From Gilvirhabdus luticola (GTDB taxonomy: Bacteria; Bacteroidota; Bacteroidia; Flavobacteriales; Flavobacteriaceae): a DNA stretch of 64,000 nt. The stretch lies in NCBI RefSeq assembly GCF_032583975.1, contig NZ_JAWHTF010000002.1; one strand, 5' to 3'. The notes beneath the pieces were generated by a model, which was given only the letters and a program-made list of their open reading frames with translations, was not told the origin of the DNA and ran no database searches. The translations under genes were made by a program, and so were the position numbers. Shown here in pieces: positions 16,816 through 25,192 of this stretch. The number at the start of each line of letters is the position of its first letter. The stretch's first letter is position 1.

Positions 16816-17658
16816 ATGAAGAATATATTATTACCAACAGACTTTTCTGAAAACTCATGGAACGCCATTGTTTACGCACTTCAATATTTTGAAAAATCGA
16901 ACTGTAGTTTTTATTTGTTACATGTAAATAGATTAAGCAATTTTGTTACAGGAGATACTCCTTACATACCTACAGAAGAAACCATAGAGAATCTTTATAC
17001 AATCCCGGCTAAAAAAGAATTAAGACATCTGTTAAAGCGCATTGCCAAACAGTTTCCAAAGCATAAGAATCACAAGTTCTATTCGCTAACAGATTATAAT
17101 TTTTTTATAGAATCTATTAGAAAACATGTGATTGAAAAAAACATTGATATGATTGTGATGGGAACCAAAGGGGCATCAGGGCTAAAAAAAATTGTTGTTG
17201 GAAGTAATACAGGTGATGTTATAACAAAAGTGCAGTGCACTACTTTAGTAATTCCTGAAAATGCAAAATTTACTAAAATAAACGAAGTGGCATTTCCAAC
17301 TGATTTTGCTTTGTCATACGATTTAAGAACATTACAGCCAATTTCCGAAATTTTGGAAACCTATAATTCGTCGTTAAGGATATTACATATTAGTAAAAAA
17401 GGTGAGAAATTAAATTTAGATCAACAAAAAAACAAGGAACTATTAGAAGATTATTTTAATGATGATGATTATACTTTTCATTTTTTAACTAATAAAAAAA
17501 TTGAAGCTGCGGTACAATGTTTTGTGGAAAGTAGAGATACAGATATAATCGTTATGGTAGCAAAAAATCTGAATTATTTTCAAAGAATATTATTCTTGCC
17601 AACTGTAGAAGAGATTAGCTATCATACGGATGTGCCATTTTTAGTACTTCATGAATAA
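16816..17658 (+). CDS. Tandem-domain universal stress protein (UspA family), copy 1
   Basis: 280 residues, two Usp domains. The first has the ATP-binding signature G-x2-G-x9-G-S (GTKGASGLKKIVVGS, about residues 115-129); the second lacks it and is probably structural. Cytoplasmic. Five paralogues lie between here and 21.9 kb, all starting with the ILLPTDFS-type beta strand. Transcribed from site G, followed after 12 bp by a small membrane protein gene. Confidence 0.92.
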   Translation: MKNILLPTDFSENSWNAIVYALQYFEKSNCSFYLLHVNRLSNFVTGDTPYIPTEETIENLYTIPAKKELRHLLKRIAKQFPKHKNHKFYSLTDYNFFIESIRKHVIEKNIDMIVMGTKGASGLKKIVVGSNTGDVITKVQCTTLVIPENAKFTKINEVAFPTDFALSYDLRTLQPISEILETYNSSLRILHISKKGEKLNLDQQKNKELLEDYFNDDDYTFHFLTNKKIEAAVQCFVESRDTDIIVMVAKNLNYFQRILFLPTVEEISYHTDVPFLVLHE

Positions 17659-17670
17659 AATACAAATATT

Positions 17671-18057
17671 ATGGATGTTTCACTTTTTTTAGCAAAATTC
17701 TGGGGATGGTATCTTATTATTTTCTTTTTAATTTTAAGCTTCAATCCAAAACGTATTAAACAAATATTTAATGACTTAAAGGACGAAAAGTTCTTAATTA
17801 TTTCTGCCTTTGTAGCTATTATAGTTGGATTATTAAATATATTGTTCCACAATTTATGGGAACCGAACTATAAACTTATTATTACTCTTATTGGTTGGAT
17901 TTCTTTATTTATTGGGGTAAACCTATTCATTTTTCCTAATCGAATTGTTGCTTGGCTGGAGTTTATAAATATTAAACTAGTTCAGGTTATTTATACACTG
18001 TTATTTTTTACGGGTTTGTTTTTGCTTAACATAGTATATAATATTCTAATTTTTTGA
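17671..18057 (+). CDS. Small four-helix membrane protein, unknown
   Basis: 128 residues, four hydrophobic segments (about 8-24, 44-62, 71-90, 105-126) with short basic loops. I do not recognise a family. It follows the first universal stress gene after 12 bp, so it probably shares the site G promoter. It ends just before operator H. Confidence 0.75.
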   Translation: MDVSLFLAKFWGWYLIIFFLILSFNPKRIKQIFNDLKDEKFLIISAFVAIIVGLLNILFHNLWEPNYKLIITLIGWISLFIGVNLFIFPNRIVAWLEFINIKLVQVIYTLLFFTGLFLLNIVYNILIF

Positions 18058-18073
18058 TTTTTTCTTTTAAAAC

Positions 18074-18116
18074 TGATATTAATCAGTTTATATGTTTGTC
18101 CTCTTTATTATTTTAG
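18074..18116 (+). promoter_or_regulatory. FNR/CRP-like operator plus -7 box (site H) of a short RNA unit
   Basis: ACTGATATTAATCAGT is a fully symmetric palindrome (core 18074-18085), 23-bp gap, TATTTTAG (18109-18116; 7/8). No annotated gene lies between this promoter and the terminator at 18258, so it serves the small transcription unit described next. Confidence 0.72.
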
Positions 18117-18121
18117 TATAA

Positions 18122-18290
18122 TTAATATACGTTCTTTGAATCACTTAATAAACTTTTAAACACAAGCCTTAATTTCCAATTTAGGTAATTAAGGAGGTCA
18201 TGAAGAATTATTATGTTTTTAAACTTTTAGGTTTTCTAACAAATTAATTTCTTCTGGAACGGGAAGTTTAGGCTTCCCGTTTTTGTTTTT
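18122..18290 (+). ncRNA. Candidate regulated small RNA or leader-peptide transcript
   Basis: Predicted transcript of about 168 nt from promoter H to an intrinsic terminator. It contains an AAGGAGGT (18191-18198), a very strong Shine-Dalgarno sequence for this phylum, only 1 nt before an ATG at 18200 that opens a 15-codon frame (MKNYYVFKLLGFLTN, stop 18245-18247). Half of that ribosome site pairs in an 8-bp hairpin (18167-18174 with 18187-18194). The very short spacer argues against efficient translation, so a small RNA is at least as likely. By position it would be induced together with the island, like the FNR-activated FnrS RNA of E. coli (analogy, not homology). Confidence 0.55.
18258..18290 (+). 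terminator. Intrinsic terminator of the short RNA unit
   Basis: Perfect 9-bp stem AACGGGAAG / CTTCCCGTT (18258-18266 with 18273-18281), loop TTTAGG, followed by a T-rich tail. GC-rich for this genome and clearly directional. Confidence 0.9.
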
Positions 18291-18379
18291 AAACAATCTC
18301 TAAATTTCTTCAATAAGTATTGTATAATTCCACAAAAATCTTGCTTAATATTAAGCAAAGTTGACAATAGTTTTCAATC

Positions 18380-18422
18380 TGATATATATCATTGTTTTCT
18401 TATTCACTACAAAGTAATTTTA
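18380..18422 (+). promoter_or_regulatory. FNR/CRP-like operator plus -7 box (site I)
   Basis: CTGATATATATCATTG (core 18380-18391), 23-bp gap, TAATTTTA (18415-18422; 7/8). Reads into the second universal stress gene, whose ATG lies 55 bp from the palindrome. The core is identical to site K upstream of hsp20. Confidence 0.75.
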
Positions 18423-18445
18423 TTATTGAATTAGATTGAGTAGTT

Positions 18446-19294
18446 ATGAGAAAGATATTGATTCCTACCGATTTTTCAGAAAATGCAATGAACGCTATAA
18501 AGTTCGCACTAGAACTTTTTAAATATGAAATAAGCGAATTTTTTTTAATGCATGCATATCAAGATGAAATATATGCTAATGAAGAATTATTAACAAGAGA
18601 AACACTTGACAATAGTACTAAAATTGTAAGCGACAAATCTGCAAAATTATTAGAAGAAACCTTACAAAAAATAAAAGAGATTTCACCAAATCCTAGACAT
18701 ACGTACCGAAAAATATCTGCAAATAATTTGCTTATTGATGAGGCCGATAAAATTGTTGACGAAAGAGATATTGATCTTATTGTTATGGGGACTCGAGGTG
18801 AGACCAATGATCGAAAATTAACTTTCGGAAGTCATACTTTACAAGTTCTAAAATATGTTCAATGTCCTGTTCTTGCTATTCCTGAAAATTATAAATATAC
18901 ACAACCAAAGCATATTCTTTTCCCAACTAATTATATGATTCCATATAAAAGAAGAGAATTAAAATTATTGTGTGAAATGGTATGTCCATATCGTGCCGAG
19001 ATAGATTTGTTATATATCTCAAAGAGCAATAATCTTTCGATTAGGCAAGAAGATAATAGAACTTTTATAAAAGAAGTACTCTATAAAAACACATTAAACT
19101 TTAAAATAATTAACAGTAAAAATATTAGTAAAACTATATTCAAATATATCGAAAGTCATAATATAGATATGTTGGTTATGGTTAATACAAGACATTCGTT
19201 TTTAGAAAATATACTATTTCAATCTGTATTAGATAAAATGACTTTAAATATTAAAATTCCTTTTTTGGCAATGCAAAATATAAGACGCAGTTAG
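18446..19294 (+). CDS. Tandem-domain universal stress protein, copy 2
   Basis: 282 residues. First domain keeps G-x2-G-x9-G-S (GTRGETNDRKLTFGS); second domain lacks it (MLVMVNTRHSFLENILF). First gene of a three-gene usp operon (18446-21000) with gaps of 20 and 3 bp, transcribed from site I. The second domains of copies 2-5 share an RHSFxEN/KHSxxxN-type segment where the nucleotide loop should be, a conserved replacement rather than random decay. Confidence 0.92.
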   Translation: MRKILIPTDFSENAMNAIKFALELFKYEISEFFLMHAYQDEIYANEELLTRETLDNSTKIVSDKSAKLLEETLQKIKEISPNPRHTYRKISANNLLIDEADKIVDERDIDLIVMGTRGETNDRKLTFGSHTLQVLKYVQCPVLAIPENYKYTQPKHILFPTNYMIPYKRRELKLLCEMVCPYRAEIDLLYISKSNNLSIRQEDNRTFIKEVLYKNTLNFKIINSKNISKTIFKYIESHNIDMLVMVNTRHSFLENILFQSVLDKMTLNIKIPFLAMQNIRRS

Positions 19295-19314
19295 TTAATT
19301 ATAACCCAAAAATC

Positions 19315-20166
19315 ATGAAAAATATTCTTTTACCAACAGATTTTTCAGATAACTCATATAATGCAATAAAATATGCTCTAAAACTATTTAAAAGTGAGAG
19401 ATGCACTTTTTATGTACTGAATGCGTACATACCCAAAATTTATAATATTGAATATGTTTTAGTAAACCCAGCACAGTTTGGACTTGCCGATGTAGTTAAA
19501 GACAAATCTTTAATTGGTTTGGAAGACACAGTTAAAAAAATCAAAAGCAAATTTAACAACCCTAATCATCAATTTAAGACTATAGCAGCTTTTAATAACC
19601 TCATTCTTGAAATAAAGGAAACCGTAGAAGAAAAAAAGATAGACTATATTGTTATGGGGACAAAAGGAACCACAGGCGCTAAAGAAATTTTATTTGGGTC
19701 AAATACCGTTCAAACTTTTAAAAATATTAAGTGTCCCGTTCTAGCTATACCTAGTAATTTTGTGTTTGAATCACCGCTTGAAATATTATTTCCCTCAGAT
19801 TACGAAATTAATTTTCAAGACAAACATTTACAACCAATCATAGATATAGCTTCTACTTATCATTCTAGAGTAAATATTTTAAATGTCTCTTATGGTTACG
19901 ACTTAACTAAAGCTCAAGAAAAGAATAGATTAAAGTTAGAAATATATTTTAAAAATATTGCACACTTATTTCATAGTGTTAGCAATCAAGATATTACCCA
20001 AGCTATTTCAAATTTTCAGTTAAAAACAAAAATCAATTTATTGGTTATGATTAATAACAAGCATTCATTTTTTGAAAACTTGTTTTTTAAATCGACGATT
20101 AATCAAATAGGATTTCATTTAAATATTCCCTTTTTAGTGATTCCTTCTATCAAGAATAAAAAATAG
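19315..20166 (+). CDS. Tandem-domain universal stress protein, copy 3
   Basis: 283 residues. ATP-loop signature GTKGTTGAKEILFGS in the first domain; the second has KHSFFENLFF instead. Cytoplasmic, likely a dimer. Starts 20 bp after copy 2. Confidence 0.92.
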   Translation: MKNILLPTDFSDNSYNAIKYALKLFKSERCTFYVLNAYIPKIYNIEYVLVNPAQFGLADVVKDKSLIGLEDTVKKIKSKFNNPNHQFKTIAAFNNLILEIKETVEEKKIDYIVMGTKGTTGAKEILFGSNTVQTFKNIKCPVLAIPSNFVFESPLEILFPSDYEINFQDKHLQPIIDIASTYHSRVNILNVSYGYDLTKAQEKNRLKLEIYFKNIAHLFHSVSNQDITQAISNFQLKTKINLLVMINNKHSFFENLFFKSTINQIGFHLNIPFLVIPSIKNKK

Positions 20167-20169
20167 ATT

Positions 20170-21000
20170 GTGAAAAAGAATATTCTAATACCTACAGATT
20201 TTTCAGATAATGCATGGAGTGCATTAGTGTATGCTTTAAAATTATTTGCAGAAGAAACTGCTACATTTTACTTCTTAAATTCAGTTAGAATAAAAGTTTC
20301 ATCAATGTCAAATATTTCCAACAAATTATTAAGAACCATGTGTGACAGTGCTTTAAAAGAGTTGTTGGAACTTAAAAAAATGGCAGAAGTAGCAAATAAT
20401 AACATGAAGCATGACTTTAAAGTTATTTTGAGCACCGAAGATTTGATAATAGCAATTAATGAATCTGTTACAAAGCATAATGTAGATATGATTGTTATGG
20501 GTACTCAAGGAGCATCTGGTGTCAAAGAGTTGTTATTTGGAACCAACACGGTTAAAGTTATAAATCAAGTCAAGAAGTGTCCTGTGTTAGTAATTCCTGA
20601 TGATTATAATTTTGTAATTCCAGAACAAATTGCTTTTCCAACAGATTTTAAACGATTTTATGATGATAAAGAAATAAATCCATTAAAAGAACTAGCAACT
20701 CTTTATAATTCAAAAATAAAAGTTCTAAATATTAAAACAGAAAAACAATTGAACGAAATTCAACAGTATAACTTGACCATGTTAAAAGAATATTTAGAAG
20801 ATTTTTCATGCAGCTTTCATATTATGCCAGATTATACTAAAAAAGCTAAAGAAATTAATGTTTTCATTGAAGATATTAAAATTGATATACTAGTCATGGT
20901 CAACTATAAACATAGTCTAATAGATCACATTATTAAAGAGCCTGTTATTAAAAAAATAGGGTTTCATCCAAAAGTGCCTTTTTTAGTAATACCGTCTTAA
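20170..21000 (+). CDS. Tandem-domain universal stress protein, copy 4
   Basis: 276 residues; GTG start at 20170, only 3 bp after copy 3, so probably translationally coupled. The first domain has GTQGASGVKELLFGT, an intact ATP loop with threonine in the last position. The second domain is degenerate. Ends just before operator J. Confidence 0.9.
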   Translation: MKKNILIPTDFSDNAWSALVYALKLFAEETATFYFLNSVRIKVSSMSNISNKLLRTMCDSALKELLELKKMAEVANNNMKHDFKVILSTEDLIIAINESVTKHNVDMIVMGTQGASGVKELLFGTNTVKVINQVKKCPVLVIPDDYNFVIPEQIAFPTDFKRFYDDKEINPLKELATLYNSKIKVLNIKTEKQLNEIQQYNLTMLKEYLEDFSCSFHIMPDYTKKAKEINVFIEDIKIDILVMVNYKHSLIDHIIKEPVIKKIGFHPKVPFLVIPS

Positions 21001-21002
21001 GT

Positions 21003-21045
21003 TGATATTTATCATTGTATCTGCCCAGTTACATTATTAACTTTA
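21003..21045 (+). promoter_or_regulatory. FNR/CRP-like operator plus -7 box (site J)
   Basis: TTGATATTTATCATTG (core 21003-21014, beginning right after the stop codon of copy 4), 23-bp gap, TAACTTTA (21038-21045; 7/8). Reads into copy 5 and its operon; ATG 56 bp from the palindrome. Confidence 0.74.
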
Positions 21046-21069
21046 ACTGTAACCTAAATCAATAATATC

Positions 21070-21924
21070 ATGAGGCGGAAAATATTATTGCCCACAGATT
21101 TTTCAAAAAATGCGTGGCATGCTATAAACTATGCTTTAGAATTATTTAAAGATGATGACTGTGATTTTTACCTTTTAAATGTGTTCTCAATACCTAATAA
21201 TATTTTTGAAGCGCTACTAAATATGGAACCTGGGAGCGAATTTTATGAAATGGCTAAATCTAAATCAGAAAAAGGATTAGGAAATCATCTTGATATGTTA
21301 ATGTTGGATGAACATAGTAACCCAAGGCATCAGTTTAAAAGCATTGCTACATTTAACAATATAATTGAGGGCATTAAAAGCATTGTTGATGAAAAAGATA
21401 TTGAAATGATTGTAATGGGAACCAAAGGTGAAACCAGATCAAGAAAAACAATCTTTGGTAGTACTGCGATTTTTGTTATGGAGAAAGTAAGAAACTGCCC
21501 AGTAATTGTTGTACCTGAAAAATCCAAATGCACAATGCCAAAAGAAATTGTGTTTCCTACCAATTACAAAACAAATTTTAAAAGAAGAGAACTTATTTAT
21601 CTAACTGAAATAGCAAAAAAATGCAATGCTAACATCGCTGTTCTGCATATTTCAGATAATGATTATTTAGATAAACAACAAAAACGAAATAAAGAGATGC
21701 TTGAAGAATATTTAGAAGACGTTTCACACTCTTATCATATACTTTCAAATTATTCAGTAGAACCAGCAGTTAATTTGTTTATTGAAAGTAGAGATAGTGA
21801 TATGGTAGCCTTTATTAACAAAAAGCATAGGTTTTTTGGAAGCATTTTAACCAATGCCATGGTTAAAGGTATTAGTTTTCATTCTAAAGTTCCAATTCTT
21901 GTAATGCATGATTTAATAAATTAA
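21070..21924 (+). CDS. Tandem-domain universal stress protein, copy 5
   Basis: 284 residues, ATP loop GTKGETRSRKTIFGS in the first domain, degenerate second domain with KKHRFFGSIL. Heads an operon that continues with an eRF1-like protein, a nuclease, a beta-CASP ribonuclease and a helical protein (gaps 13, 59, 1 and 10 bp). Confidence 0.92.
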   Translation: MRRKILLPTDFSKNAWHAINYALELFKDDDCDFYLLNVFSIPNNIFEALLNMEPGSEFYEMAKSKSEKGLGNHLDMLMLDEHSNPRHQFKSIATFNNIIEGIKSIVDEKDIEMIVMGTKGETRSRKTIFGSTAIFVMEKVRNCPVIVVPEKSKCTMPKEIVFPTNYKTNFKRRELIYLTEIAKKCNANIAVLHISDNDYLDKQQKRNKEMLEEYLEDVSHSYHILSNYSVEPAVNLFIESRDSDMVAFINKKHRFFGSILTNAMVKGISFHSKVPILVMHDLIN

Positions 21925-21937
21925 AAAAACTTATAAA

Positions 21938-22354
21938 ATGAAAAAAACAGGCATTTGGCTAGACATGGATAAAGCTTTAATTGTTACCATAGAAAATAAT
22001 AAGGATTCTTTTATAACTATAACTTCAGACGTTGAGCATTTTCACCAACAAGGCAGTTTTGGAAATCGGATAACGAGAAACCCTTTAGATATTATAAAAG
22101 AGAGTAGTATTCTAGAACGGAAACAACAACAATTAAAAGCTTATTTTAAAGAAATCGTCTCATATATTAAAGACACAGATGCTTTGGTAATTATTGGACC
22201 CGCACAAACCTACAAAAGGTTTAAAAGTGAATTGGATGAAAATTACAATACAATCAGTAAAAAAATTAAAGCAGTAAAGAAAGTAGATAGCATGACTGAT
22301 AATCAGGTAAAAGCTTGGGTTAAGGAATTCTTTAAAGAAAAATCTAACACCTAA
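21938..22354 (+). CDS. eRF1/host-attachment-like (baeRF-type) small protein
   Basis: 138 residues. Begins TGIWLDMDKALIVTIE, the opening beta strands seen in the bacterial eRF1-domain (baeRF, 'host attachment protein') group, with a later DALVIIGPAQTYKRFKSEL segment, the strand-loop where eRF1-type proteins present an amide for peptidyl-tRNA cleavage. Much shorter than full release factors, no GGQ motif visible. Possible role in ribosome rescue or hibernation; inferred from fold resemblance and context only. Confidence 0.5.
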   Translation: MKKTGIWLDMDKALIVTIENNKDSFITITSDVEHFHQQGSFGNRITRNPLDIIKESSILERKQQQLKAYFKEIVSYIKDTDALVIIGPAQTYKRFKSELDENYNTISKKIKAVKKVDSMTDNQVKAWVKEFFKEKSNT

Positions 22355-22413
22355 TCTTCTTTCAAGAATATAATATAAAGCTAATAATTTCTTTATTCTA
22401 AAATTCATTAAAA

Positions 22414-23265
22414 ATGACTTCACATCAAATAGAAATAATTAAGGCTTCTGGTGAAAAAGCAATATTTTCATTTGATAAATTAAAAGCATCTTTAAACAGA
22501 ACTGGTGCCAGTAACGAATTAGTTGACATAATTATTGATAAGGTAAGTGAAGAATTATATCAAGGAATCTCTACTCAAGAAATCTATAACAGAGCTTTTG
22601 CTCTACTTAAAAAGAGTAATAGCTATTTAGCTTCAAAATACAAACTAAAAAAAGCTATTTATGAATTAGGGCCAACTGGTTACCCATTTGAGCGTTTTAT
22701 AAGTGCAATTTTAAAATATTCGGGGTATTCAACACATGTTGGTCAAATTTTACAAGGTAAATGTGTTACACATGAGGTAGATGTATTAGCTGTTAAAAAT
22801 AATCTATTAACTATTATAGAATGTAAGTTTCATGGTCAACAAGGTCTAAATTGTAACGTAAAAATTCCGCTATACATAAACGCAAGATATAATGATATAA
22901 AAGCACATTGGAAGTCAGACACTCACAAAAACGAAAAGTTAACAAATGGTTGGGTTGTTACAAATACAAGATTTACCAAAGATGCTTTGCAATATGGCAA
23001 GTGTTGTGGTTTGTATTTATTGAGCTGGGATTATCCTTTAGATGATAGTTTAAAAAATAGAATTGATAGATTAAGTTTATATCCCATAACCGTTTCTACG
23101 TTACTAACCAATAGAGAAAAACAATTTCTATTAAGTAGAGATATAGTGCTTTGTAGAGATCTCATTGGCGATGTTTTTTATTTAGACCATTTAGGAATTT
23201 CGGATATCAGGAAAGAAAAGATTTTGAGCGAAATAATGCAACTATGTAATATTAAAAATCATTAA
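22414..23265 (+). CDS. ATP-cone plus PD-(D/E)XK nuclease (Mrr-like) fusion protein
   Basis: 283 residues. Residues about 3-90 look like an ATP-cone (IIKASGEKAIFSFDKLKASL), the nucleotide-sensing module of ribonucleotide reductases. Residues about 95-160 carry a nuclease core with Asp in HEVDVLAV and ECK in TIIECKFHGQ, the D-ExK catalytic set. The rest is helical. A nuclease gated by adenine nucleotides is the likely reading; substrate unknown. It lacks a partner methylase, so a classical restriction system is unlikely. Confidence 0.78.
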   Translation: MTSHQIEIIKASGEKAIFSFDKLKASLNRTGASNELVDIIIDKVSEELYQGISTQEIYNRAFALLKKSNSYLASKYKLKKAIYELGPTGYPFERFISAILKYSGYSTHVGQILQGKCVTHEVDVLAVKNNLLTIIECKFHGQQGLNCNVKIPLYINARYNDIKAHWKSDTHKNEKLTNGWVVTNTRFTKDALQYGKCCGLYLLSWDYPLDDSLKNRIDRLSLYPITVSTLLTNREKQFLLSRDIVLCRDLIGDVFYLDHLGISDIRKEKILSEIMQLCNIKNH

Positions 23266-23266
23266 T

Positions 23267-24640
23267 ATGGAAAACTTTGCAAGAATCAATTTTTTAGGTG
23301 CTGCAGGTGTAGTTACAGGTTCTAAAATTCTTATTGAAACTTCAGAAAAAAATATTTTAATTGATTGTGGCATGTTTCAAGGTCTTAAAGAGCTACGAGA
23401 ACTTAATTGGAGAAATCTCCCTATAGATGTTGAAACTATTGATGTAGTTTTGCTTACACATGGACATTTAGACCATGTAGGATATTTACCGCGCCTTATA
23501 AAACAAGGTTTTTCAGGTAAAATTATTGGTACTGCACCAACATTAGCTATTGCAGAAATTATTTTACTCGATAGTGCCAAAATCCATGAAGAAGAAGCCG
23601 AAAAAGCAAATAAAGAAAAATATACTAAACACAATCCTGCTTTACCTTTTTATACCAATCATGATGCAGAAAATACCATAAAATGCTTTCAAGTTGAAAT
23701 TGAAGATAAATGGGTTTCTTTATCTGAACATATCTCCTATCGTTTTCAGTACAATGGTCATATTATTGGAGCTACGTTTATTGAATTAGATATTAATTCA
23801 AAGCGATTTGTTTTTTCAGGAGATATTGGAAGACAGAACGATTATCTATTAGACGATCCCAAAACACCTGAATGGGCGGACTTCTTATTTGTTGAAAGTA
23901 CTTATGGAAACAAGATGCATCCAAAAGAAGATATAGACACAATATTAGCTACAATTATAAAAAATACGATCCGTAAAAAAGGTAATCTTATAATTCCAAG
24001 CTTTGCAGTAGAACGCTTACAAACGCTCATGTATATTCTTTGGAAACTTTACAAAAAAAATGCAATTCCCAATATTCCCATTTTTATTGATAGCCCTATG
24101 GGAAATAATGTATTAGACGTGTTTAAAAGATTTCCTAAATGGCATAAATTATCTAATCAAGATTACAAAGCCATGTGCAATCATGTAATCATTAATCAAT
24201 CGTATAAAGAAACATGGGAAACTATAGATGATAAAAGGTCTAAAATTATTATAGCTGGAAGTGGAATGATAACAGGAGGAAGAGTGCTTACTTATTTGCA
24301 ACAACTAATAGACGAACCATCAACTACAATATTATTGGTAGGTTATCAAGCTGAAGGTACTCGTGGTAGACAACTTCAAGAAGGAGCTCATGAGATACGT
24401 TTTTTCGGAAGATATTATCCGGTAAAAGCTACTGTGAAAAATATTGAAAGTTTATCTGCTCATGCAGACCAGCAAGACCTTTTAAACTGGATGAAAAATA
24501 TTAAAAACATTCCTGAAAAAGTGTACTTAATACATGGAGAACCAACAGCATTAGACTCCTTTAGAGTAAAAATAAAAGATGTTTACAAATGGAATGCTAC
24601 TATTCCTAAAATTAAGGATGTTGATAAAGTAATGTTATAA
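23267..24640 (+). CDS. Beta-CASP metallo-beta-lactamase fold ribonuclease
   Basis: 457 residues. MBL motifs THGHLDHVG (about 65-73) and FSGDIGRQND, beta-CASP motifs including the Asp/Glu after strand 9 (FVESTYGN), and C-terminal SAHADQQDL and LIHGEP. This is the CPSF73/YSH1-like bacterial exoribonuclease type. It follows the nuclease gene by 1 bp. It may trim RNAs during the stress response; zinc-dependent and cytoplasmic. Confidence 0.9.
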   Translation: MENFARINFLGAAGVVTGSKILIETSEKNILIDCGMFQGLKELRELNWRNLPIDVETIDVVLLTHGHLDHVGYLPRLIKQGFSGKIIGTAPTLAIAEIILLDSAKIHEEEAEKANKEKYTKHNPALPFYTNHDAENTIKCFQVEIEDKWVSLSEHISYRFQYNGHIIGATFIELDINSKRFVFSGDIGRQNDYLLDDPKTPEWADFLFVESTYGNKMHPKEDIDTILATIIKNTIRKKGNLIIPSFAVERLQTLMYILWKLYKKNAIPNIPIFIDSPMGNNVLDVFKRFPKWHKLSNQDYKAMCNHVIINQSYKETWETIDDKRSKIIIAGSGMITGGRVLTYLQQLIDEPSTTILLVGYQAEGTRGRQLQEGAHEIRFFGRYYPVKATVKNIESLSAHADQQDLLNWMKNIKNIPEKVYLIHGEPTALDSFRVKIKDVYKWNATIPKIKDVDKVML

Positions 24641-24650
24641 AAAAATATTT

Positions 24651-25067
24651 ATGAAACCTCAAGAAGAATACAAAAGTTTTAATAGTAAAAAATCTATTGA
24701 AGAGTTGCAATATATTATGCTTCAGTATAATAAAAGATTGCTAGAACTGGAAACAGAACAGAATTTTTATAACTTTTTGATTGGAGCATCTGTCTTCAAG
24801 AATCAAATACTTAATGTATTTGAAATATTAGAACAGTTTAAAAATGAATTGAATATTAATTTAAAAACAATTAGAGAATTATTGGATAAAGTAGATTCGC
24901 AAATCGATTTGATTAGTAAAAAGATTGAATGTGACAACCTTTTATGTGATAGTTTTTTTGTTAGAGAGTATGATGATTTAGAGCTAGAAATCTATAGTTT
25001 TTTTCAAAATATTTCTGATTTCAAATCACAATTTTTTAGTTACATGGAGAGCACTATCAAAAGTTGA
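24651..25067 (+). CDS. Small helical protein, unknown
   Basis: 138 residues, all helical, acidic, no signal peptide. Last gene of the copy 5 operon. It has the same size and a similar Leu-Glu/Phe-Phe helix pattern as the 147-residue protein at 25768, and the two may be distant paralogues. No family recognised. Confidence 0.75.
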   Translation: MKPQEEYKSFNSKKSIEELQYIMLQYNKRLLELETEQNFYNFLIGASVFKNQILNVFEILEQFKNELNINLKTIRELLDKVDSQIDLISKKIECDNLLCDSFFVREYDDLELEIYSFFQNISDFKSQFFSYMESTIKS

Positions 25068-25105
25068 AACTGTCTTGAAAAAATAATCAATTTATATTGC
25101 CATAC

Positions 25106-25148
25106 TGATATATATCATTGCATAAAAGATCTATCAAGTCTAACTTTA
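25106..25148 (+). promoter_or_regulatory. FNR/CRP-like operator plus -7 box (site K) of hsp20
   Basis: CTGATATATATCATTG (core 25106-25117), 23-bp gap, TAACTTTA (25141-25148; 7/8). The hsp20 ATG lies 76 bp after the palindrome, a slightly longer leader than elsewhere. Confidence 0.75.
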
Positions 25149-25192
25149 AAGTGTTACATGAAATTATAAGTTTAACCTTAAATCGAAATATT

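Noticed and set aside
22414..24640. Restriction-modification system
   Set aside because: No methylase or specificity gene is near; the nuclease lies in a stress operon with a beta-CASP ribonuclease.
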